DNA of 64,000 nt, taken from an uncultured Bacteroidota bacterium (GTDB lineage: Bacteria; Bacteroidota; Bacteroidia; Flavobacteriales; Flavobacteriaceae). This document shows positions 43,484 through 53,021 of the stretch, one piece after another (the first letter of the stretch is position 1; every line of letters starts with the position of its first letter). The notes under the pieces were generated by a model that saw only the letters and a list, made by a program, of their open reading frames with translations, ran no database searches and was not told the DNA's origin. The position numbers were made by a program, and so were the translations under genes. The DNA lies in NCBI GenBank assembly GCA_902590705.1, contig CACIXU010000006.1, positions 38,376 to 102,375 of the forward strand, written 5' to 3'.

Positions 43484-43486
43484 TGA

Positions 43487-45139
<1,653 letters not shown>

Positions 45140-45157
45140 TCAAAAAGCTTTCGATAG

Positions 45158-45188
45158 AAAAAACCTGCTATAAAAGCAGGTTTTTTTT
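45158..45188. terminator. Bidirectional terminator between groEL and the metal module
   Basis: AAAAAACCTGCT, loop ATAAA, AGCAGGTTTTTT: a twelve-pair perfect stem. On the plus strand it is followed by an eight-T run (45181-45188), and on the minus strand by a run of at least six T. It therefore can end both the groESL transcript and the convergent leftward metal operon whose last stop is at 45205. Confidence 0.92.
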
Positions 45189-45204
45189 ATTTAAATAAAA
45201 AAAA

Positions 45205-45531
45205 TTAATATTGACAACACATGGGAAGTTTATTATAATCTTCTTTTTTAGCCTTAATTTCAGAAGTACTATAACCTGATTTAGCTATTGTATTATGAAT
45301 ATTTATAACGTCGACTTTTCTTTGGTTAAAAATTAAACTTAGTTGATTAGAAGGAATATCCCATTTCGCCATTTTGACACCTTTAACAGAAAGGGCAGCT
45401 TTCTCAATTGTTTTTTTACACATCTCACAATTACCATTAACTATAAATTGAGATGTAACTATTTTTTTCTGACTCTGTTGAGCCAAAATTAAAGTTGGAA
45501 AAATTAACAAAATAATTAATGTATTTTTCAT
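45205..45531 (-). CDS. Periplasmic HMA-domain metal-binding protein
   Basis: A 108-residue exported protein: signal peptide MKNTLIILLIFPTLILA, then a heavy-metal-associated (HMA, ferredoxin-like) domain with the metal pair Cys35/Cys38 (NGNCEMCKK). The C-terminus has another Cys pair (MCCQY), which may add a metal ligand. By family it would bind copper, zinc or a similar soft metal in the periplasm or at the membrane face. It is the last gene of the leftward four-gene module, 15 bases after the TonB-dependent receptor gene, and is followed by a bidirectional terminator. Confidence 0.87.
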   Translation of the reverse strand: MKNTLIILLIFPTLILAQQSQKKIVTSQFIVNGNCEMCKKTIEKAALSVKGVKMAKWDIPSNQLSLIFNQRKVDVINIHNTIAKSGYSTSEIKAKKEDYNKLPMCCQY

Positions 45532-45546
45532 TTGTTTTAATTTAAA

Positions 45547-47775
45547 TTAAATTTTTATTCTTAAGCCTGAGTAAATCATTCCACCAAATATTGGTGCATA
45601 TATTTGACTTGAGTCAAAATTAATGCCAAAGGGGTCATTAGATCCTATGATTGGATTGGTTTGTTTGAAGTTTCCAATATTTTCCCCACCTAAATAAATT
45701 TCAAATTTTTTCGAAAATACACGTGACAACTGAAAATTCCATATTGAGTAAATTGGGGAATAACTATTCAAGTCATCCCGGATTGTCTCTACAAGCCTCT
45801 GATTTCCTACTAAATGAAATGTCAAATCCCATAGCCATTGTCTTCCCCTTGGTGTTGTTTTTGATTCAATCCCAATGTTTACAAAAAATCGATTTTTTGC
45901 AAGAAGTGGTTTTTCTTTATAACCACTCATGTAATCTTGTCTAACATCATAGTTTTTGAACGCCAACCTCATATTAATTAGATTTTGATAGCTATAATCT
46001 ATTTCAATATGAAAACTCTTTGCTATACTTTTGCCCCGCAGATTGTAGAAAGAAATTTGATCAAAATTTTCCCAATCAACCACTACCTGGTCTATGAAGT
46101 TGGTTATATAATAATCCATAAAAGCCGATAGCTGATGAGTATTACTAATATAAAAAGTCTTTGTCAATCCTAATCCGTAATTCCATGCTTTCTCTGGATT
46201 TAAACCATAAATTAATCCTCCATTGGATTGAATATTTATCTTTCTAGCAGTGGAAAATAAGTTTTGATTTTCAGCAAATATATTTGCTACTTTTCTTCCA
46301 GCTCCACCGGATAGTCTTAGGACAATGTCATCAATTGGAATAAACCTAATATGTAATCTAGGTGTAAAAAAAGTTCCAATGTTACTATGATGATCTAATC
46401 TCGCTCCAGCAATCCAGCTAAAATTAATACCATTGTCATGAGTCAATTCAAAAAAGCTTCCAATATTTTTATCTAAGCGTTGATATTGTAATGAGTCAAC
46501 ATTCTCATCGTATTGATCATAACTGTAATTTATTCCAACTTTAAATTTATTTTGTGTATTACCAATTATTGAATTAAATAATAAATTACTATAGAAGCTC
46601 TTTTGGTTTATGTTGTAGTTTCTAATTCCATAATAGGCTTGCTGATCATGATCGCTAAAAGCAATTTGAAAACCAAAACTTTGATAAGGTATATGAGGAA
46701 AAACATAACCTATCTTAAATGAACTATCAAAACGATTTGTGTCAATTTCACTCCCCCATTTATTTAATTTTCCCTTGTGAATACTTGGGATAAAATCAAT
46801 AGATCCAAGAAGCTTCTCATCTTTCATCCACCGCAAACTAAATAAACTAATCCAACCTTTCTCGGTATTAATATATTGCCAGCGATTCATAATATTAACT
46901 TGATCTGATATTGGAAGATCAATAAAGTCGTCACCATTATTATCAAATTTTTGAGAACGTTTATCGGCATGAGTATATAGACCAACACTTAATTTATCAC
47001 CAAGTTTATAATTAGTATGCATATTTACTTCATATCTTCCATTGATTGATCCATAAAGGTTAAGAAAAAATGGTGCGTCGAATGAGGGTTTTTGAAGTTC
47101 CGAATTAATTTGACCAGTAATACTTTCAAAACCATTAGTCACACTTCCAGCTCCTTTGCTAATTTGAATACTCTCTACCCAAGTTCCAGGAGTAAAAGTA
47201 AGTCCGTAGGCCTGGGATGCACCCCTTACCATCGGAATATTTTCTTCAGAGATTAGTATATATGGACTTGAAAGCCCAAGCATTTTGATTTGTCTAGTAC
47301 CTGAAAGTGCATCAGAAAAATTTACATCAATTGACGGGTTAGTTTCAAAGCTCTCTGAAAGATTACAGCATGCTGCCTTGAGCAATTCCTCACTACTTAT
47401 TTTAAGAATATTTTGAGTTTCAATAAATGATTTTTGAATTGATTTACGTTTTTGACTAAGAATTACTCCATCTAATTTTTCTTCTGGAGCTTTAGTCAAA
47501 AAGTGATTAATTTTTTTCGCTGCTTTAATATTTACTGTATCAGTTTTAAATCCAAGATGACTTATTACTAGAAGGGACCTTTTTGGTTTTTTTTCTAATT
47601 CGAAAAAGCCTTCACCATTAGTTGAGGTACCTACTGAAGTATCCTGCCAAAAAACATTTGCACCTTCAAGAGGGTAGATTTTGTCATTTTCTTTATATTG
47701 AATGCTCCCAATTATATATTCTTGAGAAAAGATTAAACTACAGTACAAACAAGCAATTAATAAATTTATTTTCAT
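45547..47775 (-). CDS. TonB-dependent outer-membrane receptor, probable metal uptake
   Basis: A 742-residue outer-membrane receptor. It has a signal peptide (about 1-17), a carboxypeptidase-regulatory-like domain (about 20-95; GANVFWQDTSVGTSTNGEGFFELE), a plug domain (about 120-235; ISKGAGSVTNGFESITGQIN) and a 22-strand barrel ending in a GMIYSGLRIKI strand. The plug begins with a vicinal pair, KAACCNLSESFETNPSIDV, a form I associate with Bacteroidota receptors encoded beside copper or heavy-metal genes. No SusD partner is nearby, so polysaccharide import is unlikely. The genes on both sides encode HMA-domain and Cys-rich proteins, so a metal ligand or metallophore is the best guess. Confidence 0.9.
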   Translation of the reverse strand: MKINLLIACLYCSLIFSQEYIIGSIQYKENDKIYPLEGANVFWQDTSVGTSTNGEGFFELEKKPKRSLLVISHLGFKTDTVNIKAAKKINHFLTKAPEEKLDGVILSQKRKSIQKSFIETQNILKISSEELLKAACCNLSESFETNPSIDVNFSDALSGTRQIKMLGLSSPYILISEENIPMVRGASQAYGLTFTPGTWVESIQISKGAGSVTNGFESITGQINSELQKPSFDAPFFLNLYGSINGRYEVNMHTNYKLGDKLSVGLYTHADKRSQKFDNNGDDFIDLPISDQVNIMNRWQYINTEKGWISLFSLRWMKDEKLLGSIDFIPSIHKGKLNKWGSEIDTNRFDSSFKIGYVFPHIPYQSFGFQIAFSDHDQQAYYGIRNYNINQKSFYSNLLFNSIIGNTQNKFKVGINYSYDQYDENVDSLQYQRLDKNIGSFFELTHDNGINFSWIAGARLDHHSNIGTFFTPRLHIRFIPIDDIVLRLSGGAGRKVANIFAENQNLFSTARKINIQSNGGLIYGLNPEKAWNYGLGLTKTFYISNTHQLSAFMDYYITNFIDQVVVDWENFDQISFYNLRGKSIAKSFHIEIDYSYQNLINMRLAFKNYDVRQDYMSGYKEKPLLAKNRFFVNIGIESKTTPRGRQWLWDLTFHLVGNQRLVETIRDDLNSYSPIYSIWNFQLSRVFSKKFEIYLGGENIGNFKQTNPIIGSNDPFGINFDSSQIYAPIFGGMIYSGLRIKI

Positions 47776-47823
47776 TGTTATAGTTATAAATTAATAAATA
47801 CTGAACTGGTATTTATAATTCAA

Positions 47824-48228
47824 TTAACCATAAAAAATAAAAGCACTATTAAAAAGATAGATTTTGCTTTTTGGAATGAGAAAATGATTTCTCGGAATTT
47901 CTTTTTGATTTAAATATAATTCTTCAGTAAAGAAAAAACTATTTTCATAATAATTTATAATTGGAAAATTAAGATCAAAACTTAGTTCGACAATTTTTTG
48001 AGGATTATTATTCTGAATGTAAAGGCTTTGATTATTACAACAATGATTTTTTTTTATAACGAACCCACTATGATCCGTAATAGGTTGCATTTGACAACCC
48101 TCCGCATCCCAAGCCATTGAAATCTCAGAAATTTGTCCACAGCAATAGTGCACATTTATCGCAAGTCCAACTTTAGAAGCTAATAAGATTAATACAAAAA
48201 AGACTGATTTCAAACCCTTTGAATTCAT
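47824..48228 (-). CDS. Exported Cys-rich protein (HYCCG motif), function unknown
   Basis: A 134-residue protein with a signal peptide (about 1-23) directly followed by HYCCGQISEIS (Cys29-Cys30), then GCQM and NHCCNNQ. These five Cys with nearby His and Met are suited to bind a soft metal such as copper. The C-terminal half is predicted beta and aromatic without clear family. I do not recognise a named domain. It lies between the HMA-MauE gene (20 bases) and the TonB-dependent receptor gene (48 bases) on the same strand, so it is probably part of the same metal module. Confidence 0.8.
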   Translation of the reverse strand: MNSKGLKSVFFVLILLASKVGLAINVHYCCGQISEISMAWDAEGCQMQPITDHSGFVIKKNHCCNNQSLYIQNNNPQKIVELSFDLNFPIINYYENSFFFTEELYLNQKEIPRNHFLIPKSKIYLFNSAFIFYG

Positions 48229-48248
48229 GAAACAAATTTAAGCTTTTT

Positions 48249-48965
48249 TTAACTGAATTGATAAAAAATCATCGAAACAGACATGACGAGCATTATAATA
48301 TTTTCAATCAAGGTTGCCTCTGTCATTGGTAATTTAATTGCTGTCCCAAGACATGCACAGTTAATTTTCTTTTTGTCAAGAAAGGTATTAATAACCCCAA
48401 TGGTCGTAATAGATAATATTATTAAAGTGATTATTAAGGCTGTTTTTATTTGCCACCTAAATAAAAACATTATACCCAGAGAAGTCTCAATGAATGGATA
48501 CATTTTTCCATATATAAGACTTCTTTTCGCAATTGGATCGTATTGTGCGAATGCAGGGCCAAATCCATTATAATCCAAAAATTTAAAAAAACTAAAAACT
48601 ATAAAAAATAGTCCCATAAAATCAAACATCAATTTGGGGAAATTGAAATTATCAAGTTGTAAAAATAAAGTTCCTGCAAACAAATAAATAAAAATCAAAA
48701 ATAATGGGAATAGTCGCTTAATTTTTGAGTGAGCAATAATAGACCTATGATTTTTGGATTTGAAAATAATTGAAGGGGTGTACTTTAAAGGCAATACCTT
48801 TTTAATTTGATCTAGTTTTAACTCTCTAGAAACATTGAGTTGAATATTGCCACTTTTCAGATCAATTTTTAAATCCTTAACTCCCTGAATAGTATATATA
48901 CTTTTGGAAACTATAGCTAAACACGAGTTACATGTCATACCAGATATGTGAATACTTTGCTTCAT
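48249..48965 (-). CDS. HMA domain fused to MauE/DoxX-like membrane protein
   Basis: A 238-residue protein. Residues 1-65 are an HMA domain with the classical metal loop GMTCNSC (Cys12, Cys15). From about 85 onward it is a four- to five-helix inner-membrane domain of the MauE/DoxX group, with FGPAFAQYDPIAKRSLIYGKMYPFIE and a late CACLG pair between helices, typical of redox-associated MauE proteins. The combination suggests metal capture in the cytoplasm or hand-over coupled to thiol redox chemistry. It is the first gene of the leftward metal module and divergent from purH. Confidence 0.85.
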   Translation of the reverse strand: MKQSIHISGMTCNSCLAIVSKSIYTIQGVKDLKIDLKSGNIQLNVSRELKLDQIKKVLPLKYTPSIIFKSKNHRSIIAHSKIKRLFPLFLIFIYLFAGTLFLQLDNFNFPKLMFDFMGLFFIVFSFFKFLDYNGFGPAFAQYDPIAKRSLIYGKMYPFIETSLGIMFLFRWQIKTALIITLIILSITTIGVINTFLDKKKINCACLGTAIKLPMTEATLIENIIMLVMSVSMIFYQFS

Positions 48966-49033
48966 TGTTGAAAAGTTAAGTTTTTTAGTTAATTAATCAA
49001 GCTTTTTGAAAATTCACGTTAAATGATTTTTAA

Positions 49034-49041
49034 TATTTTTG
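49034..49041 (+). promoter_or_regulatory. Candidate -7 box for purH
   Basis: TATTTTTG matches TAnnTTTG about 79 bases before the purH ATG; a TTTG at 49005-49008 lies 25 bases upstream, slightly too far. On the minus strand TAAATTTG at 49060-49067 is an exact -7 match that could serve the divergent metal module, with a leader near 90 bases. The 154-base gap otherwise shows nothing clear. Confidence 0.3.
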
Positions 49042-49119
49042 TTTTATCAGTGCTTTTTTCAAATTTACTTAAATCTACATAAACGTTTTTTCATTTAAAT
49101 TAAAATAGATTAATAAATA

Positions 49120-50643
49120 ATGAGCAAAAAAAAGATATCCTCCGCTCTCATCTCTGTTTATGATAAGACTGGGCTTGAACCAATTATCCACCAGCTTCAC
49201 AAGAACGATGTTTCATTCTACTCAACTGGAGGTACCGAAAAATTCATAAAAGATTTAGGTTACAATGTTATTGCGGTAGAGGATATAACTGGCTATCCTT
49301 CAATATTAGGTGGAAGAGTAAAAACATTACATCCTAAGATTTTTGGAGGTATTTTAAATAGACAAGAGGAAAAAAAAGATCAATCAGAATTGAAGCTTTA
49401 CGAAATTCCTCAGATTGATTTGGTAATTGTAGACCTTTATCCTTTCGAAGAAACCATTTCTTCAGGCGTAAGTGAGAATGAAATTATTGAAAAGATTGAT
49501 ATTGGAGGAATTGCACTTATACGAGCAGCTGCAAAAAACTATAAAGATGTTTTATGTTTATCTGATAAAAAAGATTACAAAGGTTTCTTAGAAATCCTTG
49601 TTAATTCTGCTAATTCTCCAGATTTGGAGGATAGAAAAAAATATTCAGCTAAGGCTTTTCAAACCTCATCTCATTATGATACTGCAATATTCAACTATTT
49701 TAATGATAAGGAAGATGTGTTGAAAGTAAGTATAAAAGAGTCTAAAACATTGAGATATGGAGAAAATCCTCATCAGAAAGGACAGTTTTTTGGTCCACTA
49801 TCTGATCTTTTAGATCAAATTCATGGTAAGGAAATTTCTTATAACAACCTTTTGGATATAGATGCTGCTGTCAACCTAATGGTTGAGTTTTATGAAATGG
49901 AACCGAGTTTTGCAATTTTAAAACATAATAATGCCTGTGGATTTGCGACGCGATCAAACTTAAAAGAGGCTTATATCGATGCCCTTGCTGGAGACCCTAT
50001 TTCAGCATTTGGGGGAGTATTGATAGCCAATAAACCTATTGATCTGGAAACTGCAAAAGAAATACACTCCCTTTTTTGTGAGGTAGTTATAGCACCAGGT
50101 TTTTCCAAAGAGTCACTCAGTTTATTAAAAGAGAAAAAGAATCGTATTTTACTTATTCAAAAAAGCACTAATTTACCTGATAATACCCTGCGAAGTTGCT
50201 TAAATGGCATATTAACTCAAAGCAGAGACAATAAAACAGATGCGAAAAATGATATGGAATTCATCACCAAAAAAAAACCATCGGTAAATGAAATTGAGGA
50301 TATGATTTTTGCCTCAAAAATATGCAAGCACACCAAATCAAATACTATTGTATTTGCAAAAGACAGGCAACTAATCTCATCTGGAACTGGACAGACATCT
50401 AGAGTAGATGCTCTCAATCAAGCGATTGAAAAAGCAAAGCATTTTAACTTTGACCTAAATGGTGCTGTAATGGCAAGTGATGCATTTTTTCCATTCCCAG
50501 ACTGTGTAGAAATCGCAAAAAAAGTTGGAGTTACGTCCGTACTTCAACCTGGAGGCTCAATAAAAGACAAACTTTCCATCGATTACTGTAATAAAAATGA
50601 GCTATCTATGGTCTTTACAGGCACACGTCATTTCAAGCATTAA
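49120..50643 (+). CDS. purH: Bifunctional AICAR transformylase / IMP cyclohydrolase
   Basis: Catalyses the last two steps of purine synthesis to IMP. The 507-residue protein has the N-terminal MGS-like cyclohydrolase domain (about 1-190: ISVYDKTGL, FYSTGGTEKFI, GGRVKTLHPKIFGG) and the C-terminal transformylase domain with LRYGENPHQKGQF, ILKHNNACG, DAFFPFPDCVE, LQPGGSIKD and FTGTRHFKH at the end. Length is normal. It precedes mreB by 40 bases on the same strand. Confidence 0.97.
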   Translation: MSKKKISSALISVYDKTGLEPIIHQLHKNDVSFYSTGGTEKFIKDLGYNVIAVEDITGYPSILGGRVKTLHPKIFGGILNRQEEKKDQSELKLYEIPQIDLVIVDLYPFEETISSGVSENEIIEKIDIGGIALIRAAAKNYKDVLCLSDKKDYKGFLEILVNSANSPDLEDRKKYSAKAFQTSSHYDTAIFNYFNDKEDVLKVSIKESKTLRYGENPHQKGQFFGPLSDLLDQIHGKEISYNNLLDIDAAVNLMVEFYEMEPSFAILKHNNACGFATRSNLKEAYIDALAGDPISAFGGVLIANKPIDLETAKEIHSLFCEVVIAPGFSKESLSLLKEKKNRILLIQKSTNLPDNTLRSCLNGILTQSRDNKTDAKNDMEFITKKKPSVNEIEDMIFASKICKHTKSNTIVFAKDRQLISSGTGQTSRVDALNQAIEKAKHFNFDLNGAVMASDAFFPFPDCVEIAKKVGVTSVLQPGGSIKDKLSIDYCNKNELSMVFTGTRHFKH

Positions 50644-50649
50644 ATTTCA

Positions 50650-50657
50650 TAACTTTG
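50650..50657 (+). promoter_or_regulatory. Candidate -7 box for the mreB-rodA operon
   Basis: TAACTTTG is an exact TAnnTTTG match, 26 bases before the mreB ATG and directly after the purH stop. No TTTG lies at the right upstream distance (TTTC inside the purH end is the nearest). It suggests that the shape operon can be transcribed on its own as well as from purH. Confidence 0.45.
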
Positions 50658-50683
50658 GTTGAATTTTTAAAAAGAGCTTTAAA

Positions 50684-51703
50684 ATGGGCTTTCTGACTGA
50701 AGAAATTGCGATTGATTTAGGAACTGCCAATACTTTGATCATTCATAATGACAAAGTAGTTGTGGATAGCCCTTCTATCGTTGCCATTGATAGAACCACA
50801 AATAAAATAATTGCTATAGGTAATGAGGCTAGTATGATGCATGGTAAAACCCATGAGAACATTAAGACAATCAGACCGCTAAAAGATGGAGTAATCGCCG
50901 ATTTTAATGCTTCTGAACAAATGATTAATACTTTGATCAAAAGTATTCCTACATTGAAAAAAAAATTTTTTACCCCATCACTTAGAATGGTTATTTGCAT
51001 ACCTTCGGGTATCACTGAAGTTGAGATGCGCGCAGTTAAAGAATCTGCTGAGAGAGTAAATGGTAAGGAAGTCTATTTAATCCACGAACCAATGGCTGCT
51101 GCAATTGGAATTGGAATTGATATTATGCAGCCCAAAGGAAATATGATCGTAGATATTGGGGGTGGAACTACAGAAATAGCTGTTATTGCACTTTCAGGTA
51201 TTGTTTGTGACAAATCTGTTAAAATTGCAGGAGATGTTTTTACAAATGACATCGTTAATTACATGAGAAGTAAACATAATCTCTACGTAGGTGAAAGGAC
51301 TGCTGAAAAAATAAAAATTATTATCGGATCAGTTGTTGACGACTTGGATAGTCCCCCTGAGGACATGTCTGTTCAAGGGAGAGATCTTGTTACTGGAAAA
51401 CCCAAACAAGCCTTAATTTCTCACAAGGAAATAGCTAAAGCCTTAGACAAATCAATTGTTAGAATTGAAGAAGCTATTATGGAAGCTCTATCCCAAACCC
51501 CACCTGAATTGGCTGCTGACATCTACAATACTGGAATATATCTAGCAGGAGGTGGAGCTCTGCTTAGAGGTCTAGACGTGAGGCTATCCAGAAAAACTGA
51601 CTTACCTGTTTATATTGCTGAAGACCCCCTTCAAGCTGTAGTTAGAGGAACTGGCATTACATTAAAAAATATCGAGAGATATAAAACTATCTTGATCAAA
51701 TAA
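50684..51703 (+). CDS. mreB: Rod-shape actin homologue MreB
   Basis: Bacterial actin that guides the elongation machinery under the inner membrane. The 339-residue protein has the phosphate-1 loop IAIDLGTANTLI, DGVIADFNASE, IHEPMAAAIGIG, the phosphate-2 loop MIVDIGGGTTEIAVIAL and the adenosine motif IYLAGGGALLRGLD. The N-terminus MGFLTEEIAIDLG has the short amphipathic start of this family. It is the first gene of mreB-mreC-mreD-mrdA-rodA, with six bases to mreC. Confidence 0.97.
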   Translation: MGFLTEEIAIDLGTANTLIIHNDKVVVDSPSIVAIDRTTNKIIAIGNEASMMHGKTHENIKTIRPLKDGVIADFNASEQMINTLIKSIPTLKKKFFTPSLRMVICIPSGITEVEMRAVKESAERVNGKEVYLIHEPMAAAIGIGIDIMQPKGNMIVDIGGGTTEIAVIALSGIVCDKSVKIAGDVFTNDIVNYMRSKHNLYVGERTAEKIKIIIGSVVDDLDSPPEDMSVQGRDLVTGKPKQALISHKEIAKALDKSIVRIEEAIMEALSQTPPELAADIYNTGIYLAGGGALLRGLDVRLSRKTDLPVYIAEDPLQAVVRGTGITLKNIERYKTILIK

Positions 51704-51709
51704 TGACTC

Positions 51710-52519
51710 ATGCAGCAGCTAATCAATGCACTGCTTAAGTATAAGAATTCTCTATTCTATCTAGGGCTATTACTTTTATCACTTATTTTTTTAAACCAAC
51801 GTAGTTTTTATCACCAGTCTTTTTTTAGTGATATTTCTCTTTCAATATCTAGTAGGATTAATCTTTTCAGTCAAGGAATAGTTAATTATTTTAGTTTAAA
51901 GAAGATAAATGAACAATTAAGATTAGAAAATGAAATGTTGAAAGTTTTGGAATTAGCTTACCAAAATAATAAAGTTGACAAAACAGCTGTTTTAGAATCT
52001 TTTGGTTTTAAAATTACAGGAGCAAGGATTATAAAAAATAGTTATGATAAAGCCAGAAATTATATTATTATTAATAAGGGAGAGGCCGACGGGATAAAAA
52101 CCGATACAGGAGTAATATCTAGTGACGGTATTATTGGTATTATAAACCAAACAACTAAGAGTTTTTCAAGTATATTATCACTATTGCACCGAGATCTAAA
52201 GGTTAATGTTAGTTTTAAAAAAAATGGGGCATACGGATCAATGTCTTGGCGAGGTGATCACCCAAAAAAGATGAAACTCGATGATATTTCTACTTTAAAT
52301 CCAGTCTCAATTGGTGACACCATAGTTACTGGAGGAATGTCTGATTATTTCCCTTATGGAATTCCCCTGGGAACGGTTTCAAAAATAGAACGCCCAAAAT
52401 TTGAGGGATATTATGAGATTGATATAGAATTATTTAGTAATCTTACCCAAAAGGAATTTGTTTATATAATTAAGAATAAAAACTTAGATCAAATTGAAAA
52501 ATTAAATCCCGATGAATAG
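51710..52519 (+). CDS. mreC: Rod-shape protein MreC
   Basis: A bitopic inner-membrane protein whose periplasmic part scaffolds the elongasome and activates PBP2. The 269-residue sequence has one membrane helix (about 11-28), a coiled coil (about 62-90) and two beta-barrel domains with ARIIKNSYDKARNYIIINKGEADGIK and GDTIVTGGMSDYFPYGIPLGTV. Its stop overlaps the mreD start by eight bases (ATGAATAG, 52512-52519). Confidence 0.94.
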   Translation: MQQLINALLKYKNSLFYLGLLLLSLIFLNQRSFYHQSFFSDISLSISSRINLFSQGIVNYFSLKKINEQLRLENEMLKVLELAYQNNKVDKTAVLESFGFKITGARIIKNSYDKARNYIIINKGEADGIKTDTGVISSDGIIGIINQTTKSFSSILSLLHRDLKVNVSFKKNGAYGSMSWRGDHPKKMKLDDISTLNPVSIGDTIVTGGMSDYFPYGIPLGTVSKIERPKFEGYYEIDIELFSNLTQKEFVYIIKNKNLDQIEKLNPDE

Positions 52520-53021
52520 TAACAATTTACTTTCGATTTTTCAATTTATCCTTCTTTTATTTTTGCAAGTTTTTTTGCTCAATAACATCAATTTATTCGG
52601 ATTCATTAACCCAAACCTTTACTTACTTTTTTTTATAGTTTATCGATTCAACTCTAACCCTACAATACTTATTTTTCTTGGATTCCTTATGGGATTACTT
52701 CTTGATCTCCTTACTCAAGGGTCAGGTGCTCATACTATTGCCGCGCTTACTATAGCATTTGTTAGGCCAATTATTATAAGAGCTACTTTTGGTATAAATT
52801 ATGATATTCCAATGGGAATGATTGAAGGGACTCCACAGAATCAGAGATTTCTCTACATTTTGATGATGATTATAATACATCATCTACTACTCTATATAAT
52901 TATTTATTTCAGTTTTGAGAGTGTCTTAATTATTCTTAAAAACACATTATTTACTTCTTTTTTTACCTTTATAATGGTTTACATGTCCTTAGGATTATTT
53001 AAAAAAGGATTAAATGATTAG
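52512..53021 (+). CDS. mreD: Rod-shape protein MreD
   Basis: A small integral membrane protein of the elongation complex. The 169-residue sequence is almost entirely hydrophobic with five or six membrane helices, including FIVYRFNSNPTILIFLGFLMGLLLDLLTQGSGAHTIAAL, in which the LDLLTQGSGAHT loop is the Bacteroidota signature. It is assigned mainly from this pattern plus its place between mreC and mrdA. It overlaps both neighbours by eight bases. Confidence 0.9.
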   Translation: MNSNNLLSIFQFILLLFLQVFLLNNINLFGFINPNLYLLFFIVYRFNSNPTILIFLGFLMGLLLDLLTQGSGAHTIAALTIAFVRPIIIRATFGINYDIPMGMIEGTPQNQRFLYILMMIIIHHLLLYIIIYFSFESVLIILKNTLFTSFFTFIMVYMSLGLFKKGLND

